Shown: positions 11,477-25,690, counted from the stretch's first letter. The stretch is DNA of 64,000 nucleotides from Alisma plantago-aquatica (GCA_963693085.1 OY856409.1:1532164472-1532228471); one strand, 5' to 3'. Numbers and translations are program-made. The notes: generated by a model not told the origin, from the letters alone.

Positions 11477-13436
11477 AATTTGAAACATACTTGTCCTCAA
11501 GTATGCTCCAACTGAATGTCTCTACAATTTTTCCAAAATCAAGAAATGACAAATGCATTGTAAAGGATGATTATTGTTGAATGGGATCAATAGTGACTAA
11601 GTACATGCATTCCACCTCTCTCCTCTCCTACTTTCACAAAAAATCATGAAAAGCACACAAAGCATATGAACTTCAAATATAGTGCATAAAACACACAAGT
11701 TATCCAAATTTCTTTCATGAATTTCTGAGTAGACTGTTTCATGATGGCGTTAATCAAGGATGAAGAGGAGTGATGTTTCACCTTCATGCTTTCAACTTTA
11801 TGTTAGCTAGGTTTGATGTTTCTAATATCAATGTGTATGAAAATGGAAGAATGGGTTGCAATAAGAATTTAGAGTGCTATTACATAGAGCGCTTATCTTT
11901 TCTTTAATAAGATGCTCTTAAACAAGAGCACCTTTTAATTTTTTTATTTTTTATTTTTTTTTCTTTTTCTTTGCCCTTGGAGTAGATAGGGCATATGGTG
12001 ATGAGAGTGAAGCGGTGAGATGTAGATGTGGCCACCCCAAAAACGTTTGGAGGTGGCCATGGCTGATATGTGCACTTTGGCATCCTTTCATGAGGTAGAG
12101 GGGTAAGAAGATGGTGAGTGAGTAGTTAGGTCAAAGAAGGGTCACTGGTGTGATTCTCAACATAAGGTATCCTGCATGATAATTAATCCAACGCTTCATA
12201 CAACAATGTCACACCACAAGAATGAACAACCTAAAATTGATATTTCAATCAAGTGATATCATAGACAATAAGCACTCATAGCTTACTCAAGTCATAATTC
12301 AACTAAATTGTTCACAAACACAAGAGAAGTGTTGCACATACATGTATAAAGTCAAGCATTGATACCATTTAGTAACAAACAATGATAATTCACTTGCATT
12401 TATCAAAGGTCATCGTTTTTAATCTAAAAAGTAGAGATTGGGTTGAAACACACTTTAAGACAAGAAATCTCAAATTTGGGCAAAATTGGTCAAAACGATG
12501 CCAAGTTGCCTTCAATTACATCTAAGCCTATATTATTGAACTTAAATTAGTAAACAAGTATATTCTAGCTAAAACATACAAAAATTACCAAAAATGTACA
12601 TGATGCAATGTATGAAAAAAAGAGTATTTGTTTTTGAAAATTACACAAAAATGACAAGAAAGTAACTACATGGCATGTAGGCATGCAAAGCAGGAAAATT
12701 CTAAGCTAAGGCAAGCAAACAAAATTATATGGCAGGTGAAATGTGAAAAGTGTGTAAAAGAGATAGGGCATACCACCCTACAACCCCAAACTTTTGAATC
12801 ATACAATCCTCAGCATGGCACCAAAGTCTGGGAATGATAGGGTAGATGATCACTGTGGTGGCGGTGGTCCTCTCTATGGTGGAGGATGTTGGTAGTAGGA
12901 ACTCCAGTAGTCTGACTGTGGAGGCATGTAGTTGTGTTGATATGCTGACAGTGAACTTCACGAATGTTCTCCCTACTGGGGGTTCCTCTATGCCTGGGCA
13001 TGATGGAACTGGTATAGGTGGTTGACATGATAATGCATCTGTTGATGGTCTAACCACAAGGCATCCTGAGTACGCTGAAAACTTTCATGTGCATGAAGTA
13101 TCCTATATAGTGTCTCCTAAATGCCCTCCAATTGTGCATGAATGGTGGCCATGTCATATGCATTCATTGAAGGCTATTGTGGCTCTGACAGTCCTGTCAT
13201 TTCCTATCACTGTCTCACCCATCTTGGACTTTCACCTTGTATTCTCCCAAGTGGCTTGTCACATGCACAAAGCACAACCAAACAAAACAAAGCAAGTTAG
13301 TAAACCAATATACACAAAGAATGCAAAGAATAATGAATAAAGAATAGCAATGATGAGGGTAGTAGGAAAAGTCAAAGCAAAACTAACTAGCTAGGCCAAG
13401 CATCTTTCTCCCTAGCAACAACGCCTGAAAGATTAG
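11477..13436 (-). mobile_element. T2 internal region, short and non-coding
   Basis: Only about 1.96 kb separates the two T2 LTRs, far too little for gag-pol. At 13411-13430 the minus strand reads TTTCAGGCGTTGTTGCTAGG, a decayed version of the TGGCGCCGTTGCC type primer site used by Athila-like elements, a few bases from LTR 2. Around 12780-13140 a minus frame rich in Gln, His, Tyr and Pro, broken by several stops, looks like the C-terminal end of an Athila/Tat gag. It ends at a purine-rich AAGTTTGGGGTTGTAGGG. A T-rich tract occurs near 11937-11970. No pol motifs are visible, so this part could only move in trans. Confidence 0.65.
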
Positions 13437-15693
13437 TGTGTTTCTACCAATGGTGTTACACACTACTCAGTTGAGATTTGAATAGATGCAACCTTGCGGA
13501 CGTACACACACGGTGGATTTACTTTTGAATTTATAAGGACCTAACTTAACTCATTATCAAAAACTAAAACACTACACCCGCAAGTGCACAGGGTCGTGTC
13601 GTAGTATAGGAGGGTGGCAAGTATAGCGTCGATCAACAGGGTGAAAAGGGGGCACTCAAGCTAGGTTAGGTTCTCTAGGATCCTACTACATAGATTAGGG
13701 TTAAGGTTTTGAAGGTTGTTTTGATTGTTAACTAAGGTGAGCAAGAAAGCAATTAAAAGTGAGAATAAAATCTAAGTCAACCCTAGACTAGATTAAGACT
13801 AATTAAGAAAGAAACGAATAAGCTAGATATGAAAAGGAAATTTACACTAAGGAAAAAAAGAGAAGCACAAGAGAAAGTAAAGAGCTAAACTAGCAAGAAC
13901 AAGGCAAAAATAGGGCAAGAAGCTAACTAAGCAAGAAAAGAGCCAACAAAGATAACACTAGATAAGCAGGGTGAAAACTAGGGTTTTAAAGAAATTAATG
14001 AAGATGTGTGTTATTTAGGTGATTCACTTATCAATTAAGTTGGGGGTGACATATTAACATTATGATTCCATTTAGTTTATCCAAACCAAGCAACAAGTTA
14101 GAGTCTAATGAATTAACCTAAGCTACTAACTGGCCATGGAAATACTAGGTTGTGTATAGGGGAACTAGTCCCTAACACTCCCTACTACCCTTGAGAGGCT
14201 CAATTGGGTTAGGGATTAGGTTCAATTCAATTACAATATAGTCAAGTATAGGTTTCTAGATTAGACATTCCTAGGGCAATTAGGGGCTCACGGTAGTAAT
14301 GGGGAGGTGAAATTAAGGTTTTGGACGTCAATTCCCCCACATTCTAGCCTTGAGAAGGCTCCATGCTAATTGCACTAGAGTCACCTAATCTAGCTTGTTA
14401 GATCTCTCACTTAGGCTTAGGGAAATTGATTAGGATGTATGAGGATGGGAGGCAACCTAGGGATCTATGAATTGGACTTAGGGGCAAATCCTAAAATTCA
14501 CACATACAAGAAATTTCCCTAAATTCCTAGGTGGTTTCACACTCAAACCAACAAGCAATTCATGGAGAATGAGACGGAAATAGAACATAATCATTAACAA
14601 ATGTAATTATAAAGTTTACATGTCATTTCTTCCCAACATGTATCAAAGTAAAATTTTACACCCCAAATAGCCCACCCAAGGGGCCTAGCTACTCATGGAA
14701 ATGGAAAATACAAAAAGAAAGGAGAAAGAGGTAGAAGAATCCATGGAGCTCAGTGTAGATGGAGAAATCCTCCTCTCCAGCTACTACAAGACGTCCTCCT
14801 CTCTCCTCCAAGGTGCAAGGGTGCAGAGTGAAGGGGATTATGGGTAGAAACTAGGATAAACTAGTGTTTTGGTGGTGGAAATGGTGAATGAAGTGGAATG
14901 GAGGTGGAAATGGAGTGGAATGGATAGAGGGAAAAAATGGGGATCTAGGAGGTGGTAGGAGGTAGCTAAGGGTCGACAACCTCAGCCTACAACCTCCTTC
15001 CACATATATATAGGTGGGGAGGAAACAATAGGTCAAGTACGGGTAAAGTAGGAAATGCAATGGAAAAAGTAGTTAGGTTTTGTGAGTAGCACGGTCGTGG
15101 TGGGTAGGGGTGAGCATGGTCATGGTGGGGTAGAACGAAAGTGTGAATTAAAATGGTAAGATCATAGGTTGATGGTCATTTTTGTACTGAAACTGGCACG
15201 ATCATGGTGGTGTAAGGGTAGAATGGTTGTGCTAGGTAGCACGAACGTGGTGGGCGAGGTGATGGTGGCAATGGTGAAATGCCACACCTATTCTTCAGTT
15301 CTATGGATGTCCATGTTAGGTGGCACGACTGTGGTGGTTGTCCCTTGCACGACCATTCTTTGTAGCACGACCATGGTGTTGTCTGTAGCTATACTTGGGC
15401 TTGATTCTTTGGATTTCCTTAGACATCTTTACTTCTATGGGTCTTTGGCCACTAGGGATAGGTTGGGGGAGCATCATACTTCACTTTGGGCCTCCCTAAG
15501 GGTAGATAAACCCAAGGATCACTCCTCTCTCTCTTGCATCAAGTGTGGTCCAAATGCCTAAAAACATGTAAATAATGTCCATAAGTGCATTTTGCACAAA
15601 TATTCATATTAAGGGAAATAACATGTAATCTAACAGGTCTAGATGTTATTGAAATGCAAAATGACACAAGATGAAGCCCTAAAATAGGGTTGA
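13437..15693 (-). mobile_element. T2 LTR 2, right copy
   Basis: Collinear with 9260-11476, with the left edge TGTGTTTC next to the primer-site-like sequence, so it acts as the 5' LTR of the T2 unit. The sequence to its right is the end of an Athila-type integrase on the same strand. It could therefore equally be the 3' LTR of that older element, in a tandem arrangement sharing one LTR. Confidence 0.78.
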
Positions 15694-16199
15694 ATCAGGT
15701 ACCTCCCGCGAGTGCTAAATTTCATTCCTTAAGAAGCTCTAGTTCTTTTCATCATCAATGATCCCCTCATGAATATAGGAAAATCTAGAGGGTAGTAAAT
15801 TTATTTTTCATATGCATTAAATCTTAGCTTGTAGTTAATTTACATTTCTTTCATTAACATAGATATGTCAAAACTGTGATTGTATACCCCATATCAAGAA
15901 ATGGTTTCAACCTTTTAGAATTTACAAAAAATTACTTATATCCTTCTTTCTCTTGAATCACAATGGTCCACAGGAGTGCACATGCTTGACTTAGTAGGGT
16001 ACCACCACCTAGATTTCAAATTCCCAGGAATGAATATCATTTAGGAATTGTACATCTAACCCCATTGATCAATCTCAAATGTCTTCTTCCTTATCTATTT
16101 TTCATGAAAAATGTTTCGTTTTTTCCTTTTCATTTTTGGATAGGTCATAGGCCTAATGGCTTGTTTCTTTAAGTTCACTCAGGTGCAGTTTTCTTCTAA
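15694..16199 (-). other. Degenerate stretch between integrase remnant and T2 LTR
   Basis: AT-rich sequence in the position expected for the end of integrase and the 3' untranslated part of an Athila-type element. No readable motif was found. A purine-rich GCGGGAGGTACC on the minus strand near 15700-15712 could be a decayed polypurine tract. Confidence 0.4.
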
Positions 16200-17010
16200 C
16201 TCATATAGTGTCCATGTCCATTTCCATGGATGTCAATGACCAAAGAGATCTATGCTATGAATCCACTGGTACATGGAACCTCTTCCCATATATGAGCTCC
16301 AAAGGACTGATTCTAATAAGGTCCTTGAATACAGTCCTATATGCCCTCAAAGATTCATTAAGGTAGATGGACCAATCATGGCAATGGGGTCACATATTCT
16401 TCCCAAGAATCAACTTTATCTCCTGATTGGAAAGATCATGTTGATCACTACTCTGAGGATGGTATGGGATAGATGCATGATGATTCACTCCATGTATCTT
16501 CAACAAACTCACAAAACTTCTCAATGTGAAGTGACCTCAACAATCATTGATGATGTCTCTAGAGACTCTAAATAGACTAAAGATGCTTTATTCCACAAAA
16601 TCACATACCACATCGTGGTCATTTATCCTTGTAGATATGGCTCCAACCCACTTGGACACATTGTCAATGGCCACTAACATGTATTCAAATTCAAAGGAGG
16701 GAGGGATTCATCCCATGAAATCAATGTCCCATACATCAAAAACCTTTACCACTAGATTGGAGGATAGAGTCATGTTGTCTCTTCATGAAATTACCCCACC
16801 TTTTAGAACTTCAAGCAAGACTTGAAATAATGATGGAAATCTTTAAATGGAGTCCACATTGTTGCATTTTCACAATCATTCTCTAACCTTCAACGTTAAT
16901 TCCTCATGTGTCAGAGTGCGACATTGAAAGTATATCTTGTAGTTCATTCTTGGGCATGCATCTTCTAATCAATTGATCTAGAAATACTTGAAGAAGTGTA
17001 GGTCACCCAC
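16200..17010 (-). pseudogene. Athila/Tat-type integrase remnant
   Basis: Integrase inserts retrotransposon cDNA into the chromosome. Read on the minus strand from about 17000 downward, there is a decayed zinc-binding segment (IRRCMPKNELQDILS and a later CGLHLK). The catalytic core follows, with VWDIDFMG near 16730, AIDNVSKWVGAISTR near 16640, VNHHASIPYHPQ near 16450 and AYRTVFKDLIRISPLELIYG near 16320. Several stops and changes of frame interrupt it. The motif order and wording match the Athila/Tat branch of Ty3, not the chromoviruses. Reverse transcriptase and RNase H, which should lie to the right, are absent and replaced by LTR-like sequence. Confidence 0.75.
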
Positions 17011-17259
17011 ACATAATTTTTCACCATTGCAAATAATATCTTCCTTTCCTACCTTAAACATGTTCTTGGTACTCTTCCAGTAGACACAAAGTTGTCCATG
17101 TGTTGCAATTGGTGTGGTGTTAAATGTACGATATGAAGTAGTCATTTATGGTTCGTGGAAGACATGGAATTGGAGGTTCACCTTGGTTCTCTTCTTCATG
17201 GCCCCCATTGGTTTTTCTAATTCTTGGATAGGCCTATTTCATCGCCTTCTCCTACCCTT

Positions 17260-18275
17260 TTTGAGATCTTCTAAAAAAATTGATAGATAAGGAATGACTA
17301 TAAAAAATGTATTGTCACGTGTGAAAGGAACAACTAACAAAGAGAAGCAAGTTAGGAATCAAAAATGAAAAAAATGGTAGCAAGTAATAAAGAATAGAAA
17401 TGTTAAGGACAACTACAAAAAGTTAAATGAAACAAATAACTATGTCTAAAACACCAACTGAAAGCTATGATTCCAAAAATCTTGATGTGAGTATACCAAG
17501 CTTGCAAATAATAACTCTAATTAAGAAGAACAAGGGACCGAGATGCAATCGAGAAGGAATGTCAGGGATTTCTCTAGATAGATTGGATATATCACTAAAG
17601 CTAAACTATTTATAAGGTTTCTAATGTAGTTATCAAGGTTTCTAGGAATTAAACAATGGTTTTCGTTAAGCTAAGAGTGCCTGTAATTACAGGATAAGAG
17701 TGTAAACTAACATAATATTAACAACCCCGTGACTAGAAAAGAAAGAGAGATAATGACTATTTACTAAAAAAGGACAACGCAATTAATCCTAAATAAGGAG
17801 ATTGATTTCTCTCAGATAAATAGAGCATTTATCCAGGGACAAGGTGAAATTCTCTAACAAACTACAAAATATCTGACTAAATAAACTAAGCACAAGGACC
17901 AATTTATGTATCTTAGGAAGAAACAACTAATAGTAACAAGTAATCTATTTGAGAAAGTAAGAACAATTAGGTGAATTAAGCAATTAAAATTCTAAATAGT
18001 TGATTATGGAGGTGTTTTGTTTGGGGTATTTTTATTCATAACCTAGTTAGGGTTATATCATGCAACACAATCATAAAACCTAACCAATCAAACAACATAA
18101 GTAAGACAATGATGGACTGTCCTATACTACTAGTTGACCATGGTTTCATAGGATATTGATAGGAGAACTAGTCACTATCACCACTTACCCAACCTTATGA
18201 GGTTCATTTTACTAGGTGTAATAGGTACAATTTGGTCAAGACCACACTAGTGTAGGTTCCTTTGGTGTTAGAGCT
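17260..18275 (-). mobile_element. Diverged Athila/Tat-like LTR fragment
   Basis: The section from about 18000 to 18260 resembles the T2 LTRs. It shares the order of an open spacer, ACTAGTTGACCATGG-like and GGAGAACTAGTC-like blocks, then CCTTATGAGG followed by GTT, matching 9900-10040. It is much more diverged than the two T2 copies are from each other. Its right edge abuts copia G gag. Confidence 0.5.
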
Positions 18276-20640
18276 TGCTCTCTTGAAAACAATTCTCAAA
18301 GTCCTAGAAAAGTAATAGAAGTTATTCTCATTCATCTTGTCCTTCTCAAGGATTGATCACAATAAAAATATGTTTGTATCCCATTAGTTTCTACAAAATA
18401 AGACTTTGTAACTTTCATCAAAACACTTTTGGTTTGATTTGATAACATTAATAATATTAATTAGGCCTTAAATAAATTATCACTCTCACTATTTTCTTCA
18501 AATTGATAGCACTCACTATAAATTTAGAAGATTGCAACTAATAATCTTCTAGTGAGCCAAGATCCATAACAATTAAGTTAAAACCCAACCAATGTTGGCG
18601 CACGAAACCAATTATTAAGGTAGGAAACATTTTCTAATAACGTCTAGCCAAGATCCAAAAGAATTAACTAATTACCCAACCTAAGTTGGCATTCAAAATC
18701 AATTATCAAGGTAGGAAACATTTACCAATTATGCCTCATGCAATTCTTGGATAGATGGTATGCACAATTTCCATTGTCCATCTGTATGATTCTAGTAACT
18801 TAATCCTATTACGGCCACCTAGTTAAGTTTGACCCAAAAGTGAACATGATAGAATATGCGCCCTATGGTTGTAGACCCACATATCTACCAAAACACTTCT
18901 ACGAGATAGATGGCACTCCACGCTAGACATGCCCACACTTAATCCATCAAAATTTTCAAGTGTGTCTCTTATGGAAATAATATTAGACTTAATATTATAT
19001 AAAAATGCATATACATATACAGTCACCACAAACTTATAATATGTAACATAGACATTCTATATCCACAAACGAAACATGCAATCATTGAACATATGAGTGA
19101 TAGTTTTGGCCAATATAATGCAATTCTTTGTATCCACAAAGAATTGCTCCACCTAAGGTCATAAATCTCATGTAACATCATGTATAGTCGCTGGGAAAGG
19201 TAGGTTAATCAGATGAGCCCTCTAATCGATCTCTTAGACTTCCCAATTCGTCGATCGGCTTCCATTGGTCAGTCGAATGGATCTATCTCATGTAGTTGAA
19301 TGGACTCCTCTAGTCAATCTCTTGGGCCTCTAGTCAATCAATTGGCTCCTCTTGTCCACTGGTCTCATCGGTCCTCCATTCGATCAATTGATTCCTTAGT
19401 CGGTCAACCTTCCTAGTGTAGAACAAATTTTCCTTCCCAAAACAAAAATTAAGATTATCCTATTTCATATTACAAAATAAAAGGGAAACCTCAAGTTACA
19501 TTCAAGGTGAGTATAGGAAAGAGATCATTAATTTACATTTAAAAAGGAGGTGAGAGGCTCAAAATGTAAGACGAGTTAAACCAGAAAAGAAATCAAACAA
19601 CCAAGCACATACATTATAAGGGGTTTGGCCATATCGATGCATTCATGTACCATCAAAATAGTTTTAGGGAGATGTGTAAAGATTGCACATATTTACCATA
19701 TTATATACATATATTAGCTTAGATGTGGTATTTAATGAGATATTCACATTTATCATTTTTATATTTACATTTTATGCAATAAAATAAAATTCGATCACAT
19801 TTTTAGAACCCACATATTATGCATCAATCATTATTCTATCTTAGTGATTGCTCTCGTGGCTGGTTCACATTCTAAATTGGTTGATTCACTTTCTAAACTA
19901 GTCGATTCACATTCTAGTTTAGCCAATGTACAACCAATGTTGTCTAAATTGACTCAGCACTTGAGTCAGTTGACTCATATTCACAGTCTTAAATTGAATA
20001 ACTAGACACTTTAGTAAGCAAGTTAAACCTTATTCATGAGTAAACTCCTATCCCAGGTGCATCCCATGCGTGTGACCCTATAGGTCCCAAGTTATGTTGG
20101 TAGTCAATGTCCATAACCAATTTGACATCACAAACAATGAGAGGTATCTAGCAACACATTACTTCTACCTAAGTAATATGAAAGTTGGAGAACAACTTCC
20201 ACCTACAATCCATGATCAGTGTTATAGTGAGCATATAGTCCCTTTGTCTCTGATATCTAGATTGAACTTGAGACATGGAATTGTCACCCTCTCAAAATTT
20301 AATCCATGTTCTTTGAACTAGAGCTGACTATATGAGATGTGTGTGAGCTCATATATCACAAATTGACTCACACAAGTATTTTCATACATATTTCAGTCTA
20401 TCTTATCAAGTGGCCATGATATCCATCTCCCATAGGAGGGACAAATCCCATGTAAATCATTCACAACCAATCCCCATGTGTTACAATGCACTCGAGATCA
20501 CTTCTACAACAACCCGTATTCAAGGTCCCATTGGAAGATGTCAAAATACATCAAACAATATGTGATGAGTGTAGTGACTTCAAGTCTAATAACCAAAATC
20601 ACCATTATTATTATGAGAGTTGATTCTGACTACCATTCTA
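18276..20640 (-). mobile_element. Copia copy G, old and internally deleted
   Basis: The order matches D. A trace of gag start lies near 18320-18384 (minus ATG at 18382-18384, with LEKDKMN-like codons), then leader 18390-19800, then LTR sequence 19830-20637. About 0.7 kb that in D holds the primer site, LTR edge, R/U5 and TATA box is missing at about 19800-19830. G therefore has a leader joined directly to U3. Palindromes survive only as traces (19200-19400 and 19855-19945). The copy is cut on the left by Athila-like LTR and on the right by the T3 LTR. Confidence 0.75.
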
Positions 20641-23519
20641 TAATGACCTCACTTTTTTGGAAACCTCCAATTAAGCACGGCCTTAAAGTTGAGAGCCATT
20701 ACCTAAAATTTCCCAAGAATCTAGATTTAACCAAATAACAAATAATTTCCATTAATCCTAATATTATTTACAAAATGCTTCTTGAGGAGTTACATGAACT
20801 TCTATCATAAGAATTGTACATGTGAGAACCATATGAGAATAAGTATCTACCTAATCCTCCTTAAAAGTTAAGTTTAATATCTTCAAGTAATTTCCTCTAT
20901 CCATCATATATGGATTTCATCTTATGTAGCTATCTAAAATGTTGTGATACAAAAGCACAAATTAGCTTATCTAAACATAATGTGTATGTAGGGTGAATCC
21001 AAAAGTGTTCAAATACATTACAACATATAACAATCAATTACTTCCAAATAGGAACTGTCATTTTGTTCACAAAATCTTTATTTATTTGATACTCATTGTT
21101 GTATTATAATTGAACAGAATGTAAACAAACATCCAATATTTTAGTTTTCCAATCCTCGAGAAACACTCAGAAAGTGTCGAAATACTAATGTAGGTTGTCA
21201 TAAGAGTAAACACATGCCTCAATGGTGAGCCATGCAGATTATGCAAGTATATTATCCAATCAATTAAGTAAACCAAACATTCAATTTTAATCTGCACGTA
21301 CATAAATCCTAAAGTATCACCATCTCATTAATAACATTAAACCCTACTTGGTCCTATCCTATGGTGTAGATTTGTCTCAAGTTTAGGATATGGATTAAGG
21401 TCTCAAACCCTATTTCCCATGCATATTGATGATTAGGTGAAACCCTAATTACTAGATCCAACATATCCTTTTCACTATGATCACCTAGATTCAACCATGT
21501 TTATTTACAACATTACAAGATATGACATTTAAACCTTTATTCTTCATATACATGAGTATTCACATTGGAAACCTTATTATTCAATATTAACTATCATGAT
21601 CATCTTATATTATCATTAGATTCAAAATTGTCTGATATATAACCCTGAAGAAAGGTTTTTAATGTTTTCATCATCTTAATACACCAATCTAGGGATTTTA
21701 TATACTGATCACTTACTAAACATGTATCCATGGAACTTCTATAATTAGGCTCAGATCTAGGATACAAAATTATTTTATTTGTGTTCCTCTTGTTTTTTTT
21801 ATTGATTTGACATACACATTTATTATAATCTAACATATCATTAAATAATTAGGTTTAACACTAAAATAGTATACACCAATGAATGATTGACACCTCATCT
21901 ATCTAATATCTTGTATTACCTCTCTTTTCTCTGGCTCGCAGATCCATGACAAAAGTATGTTAGTTGAAAAATCTGATTATGGCTCACCTTTCATCTCTGC
22001 ACCCTTGTGTCCTTCTCACACAGGTTATGTGGACGGCACAGCCTACTGGAGATTGGTCTACCTCACATGCCACCCTTGTCTAGCCCCCACCTCCTGAGTC
22101 CAAACCATGGTGACACGACCTCCAACTCTTGGGACCCTCTCTAACCTTGGTTCTCTTTACTGATATCGCCCCGCGTGTGTATGGTTGCCATCTGTTGGGT
22201 CAACCCTGGGTGGCTCTAGGCTCATAGCCTTTGTAATCATGGAAAGGGAACCAATCCCTCCACCCAGCCTAGTCGTTATGTGGATGACTGTTTAGTTGGG
22301 CAAATGGTGATCGGAAGAGTGGATAATAGGGTCATCACTTGAAGTAGTGTTGCAGGTCTATAATGGAGGAAAGCAAATCAATGGTCGCACCAAGACCTCT
22401 TGCAGATGATCTTAAAAGTATAGAAACCTTTTTGGAGTTATCAACCTTCACCCTTCTCCTAGGGATCTGGTAGTAGCTAAAAAAAATTCTTCATCGTCAT
22501 CCTACTGCCACTTCTACCTGACTCTATGCAGTGTCACTATTGCAAGAAGACTCTAGGATCGGTAGACTGTGTCATGTAGGAGGTATAGGGTTATGTTAGG
22601 GTGCTTCAAATGAAGAAAGGAGATGGCATACCAGGATTTGCTCCTTCTTGATCACAAGGAAAGAAAATAAGGGTTAGTATAATGATTACCACTACTTCCA
22701 TTCGATTTTAAACAATTCAACACTAACTAGGAAATAATATTTTCCTTCTAGTATCCTCTCTTTTCTCTCATGATTATGACAAAATACTCATGGAAAATTA
22801 TGCTTAGTTGTCAACATTTAATATATTCCCAATATAAGAATTCACACATCCATAACTTAATTGCCAAGTTTACTTGATTAATACACAAATGATATAAAGG
22901 AAATCATACTGTTGTGTGGCACATATTGGATAATTTGAAACTCTTAATTACTTGGGATCTAGATCATTCCTTGTCTCATCTTTGATATACTTTCTTAAAT
23001 CAATTATTTTACATTTCTTGGAAACTCACTAATACCCTTTTGTTATATATTTCTAGTGAGTTGGGATTTATTGGGATGTCTTTCCCATAAAATTTGTCTC
23101 CTTGTAATCATTATTTGAAACAACACCATTATCTAATGGAATATCATTTTTCTCCCAATTTTTGGATTCCCCTTTGTTCTTTATTATTTCAAGTATACCA
23201 AAGGTTAGATCAAAATAATTATAATTGTTGTCTCAAACATTGTGTTGCCAATGATGACTAGATAATTATCCTTTTAATTATCTACAACACCACATATCTT
23301 TTTTTCTTTTGGAAGCTTGTTCAATATTCCATAATTCTATTATTTAAAAATTCAATAATCCATTGCTATTTTATTTATGCATAAAATCTCTTATTCCTTT
23401 GTCTTGTAGACCCATGCCGCAAAGTGGTCACCATTGTTATTTAATCAAATATAATTTGGGAATATTGCAAATATGTTCATTTAAATAATTCATTTTTTCT
23501 CAAAAGTGAGGATCTTACA
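20641..23519 (-). mobile_element. T3 Ty3-type LTR inserted in copia G
   Basis: The right edge on the minus strand begins TGTAAGATCCTCACTTTT. It lies about ten bases from a purine-rich AAGGAGGGA that follows a frame reading NFGNKIPFKEG, like the last residues of a chromovirus polyprotein. The left edge is near 20641-20650, where copia G sequence stops and TGACCTCACTTTTTTGG begins, so the two ends look like an imperfect extended inverted repeat. The part around 21090-21420 is clearly related to 47630-47900. A richer GC segment at 22000-22650 could be the transcribed leader part. Confidence 0.6.
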
Positions 23520-25690
23520 TTCATGACTCATCCCTCCTTAAAAGGAATTTTGTTCCCAAAATTCACACCTAGTCGGCTTAATGGTGAATGTTAACTCAAC
23601 TTAGTTTCAACCCTTAGGGTTAGCAACCCTACTTAGATATCCTTACCATCATTTATTGATATGCAAATTCCTCATATTATGACTAAGATTGGTACCTTAA
23701 TTCAATTTAATGTATATTTACATTCCCATTCATATAACAACATCATCACTTCACCATTTTATTGTCACTTGTATTTCATTCCATTTGGTGATTTCCTTTC
23801 TCACCTATATTTTCAACCTATATCTACTTACCTTCACATTAGGGTGAGGTATAACCTCAAACCTTAGATCATCAACTCTTCTTAAAGTATTCATTCTCAT
23901 ATGTCAATTTTAAGCATAACATGTGTGTACCCAATCTCTCTCCCTCGTAATGGGATTAAAAAAGTGTTTCACTATAGCCCAATTACAAAGTTCATCTCAT
24001 TCTAAGAGGAGAGATGGTGTACACACATAGTATCTTAAATTTTGCATAGTTTGGTTTTAATCATTCTCAACATGACTCTAAGCCATACTTCCTAATCCCA
24101 CACCTTTCTTATATTTTATGAAGTCAAATGCCTTTTTCACTCTTGAGTTTTTGAACAACTCCTCTTAATATTTTACATCACTTCTTTACATCTTTTATGT
24201 TTACACCTCATGTAGTATGACCTCTGCCACTTCCTCAAGGTCTTTAGGGGTAAATGTAATTTTAGAGTGATATTATCCTTATGCATCTAGGAAGTGTCTC
24301 TCACATTCACCCCTTGGGCCACATGAACTCATGAAGGTGGCCAATATCCTTAGTCATGGGCCTCAAGCAAATGTAGTTGTTTCCTTTTCACCCTTAGGCC
24401 TTATGCAATCAGGATACAATCATCTCTTGATCTCGTCAGTCTTAAGTACATTTGAACTCCTTACATGAACTTGGGATTGACTTAGGGTTCTACTTTTTCT
24501 AAGGGTTTACTGATGACAAATTATTTTCATATGTAATTCTTTAAACTAGATTTCCTCCATCTCTTATGGTGCTCATTATTCACTTTACGTCCCTTCATTG
24601 GGCTCATGTTGACCTTTCCTTCTCGCTTGGTCTCATATTGTCATCCACTTCCATAGTGGATTTGACTCATGTTCTTTATAGATGGCATATGTGGGTTCAT
24701 AGACTTATACTCAATATATGTGTTTTCATATTTTTTTAACTCAATTCTTCAGACTTTCGATGACATTTAAGGTTACCACAATCTTTAATTGATTTATCAT
24801 CTCATCCTTCTAGGGAAGGTCCTAACCTCAGGTGCCTTCTTCGCTCAGAGGAGGAGACCAGGATTTCTAGCCTCAACTTGACCCCAAGTTCTTAGGGTTT
24901 TGCCTCCACATAATTCCTTTTTCCCACTCTCAGGTTGACCCACCCCAGGTCAAAAGATCCACCCTAAAGTTGAATTTTCACTTTTATGTAACCATATTAC
25001 GTTGAACATATGTTTTATATTATAACTTCTTAGCCCATACCTACTCAATCTATATGGTATACTCTCTCATTGGGAGGTATTCATACTCATTTTCTAGGAT
25101 AATTTCAATGGTCTACCCACTCTCTAGGGGTAATCTCCATCCATACCCACTCATTGGAGGTATTCACAACGTCATACTCACTTGTTGGGAGTATTTCTAT
25201 AAGGAGTGGGACCCAGAGGGGATCCACTCCAAACTAAAACTTGAGAAATTAGACATCCATTCCAAATAGACTCAAAAGGTATCCTAGAACATGTGTAAAT
25301 TTTCAAATCTTATATAATGGTATTCATTTTTACAAAAGTACATCATCATCTCCCATATAGGGTTTACATGAAAGTTACAACATAAGGATTTAGTACGGGG
25401 AATTCTAAACCATATCAAGATTGTGCCCAGGCATGAACTCCTTAAGCTAGGTCTATCATAGCATGCCAAGTCCTCCACGTCCTACACATGAGGTTGGAAG
25501 CATACCCCAATAAGAGGAGAAAAAGTAAAAGATATCAGCAAAAGGATAGTACATGCATACAAAAATAGAATTAAGTAATATATGGAGTAAAAGGATATCA
25601 AGTAAAGAATGATTCCCATAGAAAAGATAAGGACTACCCAGTTGGGCATAAAAATATGAATTCAATAAAATAAGAGCAAAGCATCCATGT
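23520..25690 (-). other. T3-family interior, unresolved
   Basis: The polypurine-like AAGGAGGGA (minus, about 23535-23543) marks where an internal region should begin, but no chromodomain, integrase or reverse transcriptase could be read beyond it. Around 25050-25200 a short motif (about ACCCACTCATTGGAGGTATTC) recurs three or four times. This is either a non-coding element interior or further LTR sequence. Confidence 0.4.

Noticed and set aside
12725..13057. 110-codon minus-strand frame as a gene
   Set aside because: A neighbouring phase with several stops reads like the Gln/His/Tyr-rich end of an Athila gag, so this frame is probably a shadow.
16273..16825. Plus-strand frames of 92-100 codons
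   Set aside because: They are antisense shadows of the Athila-type integrase remnant, whose motifs read on the minus strand.
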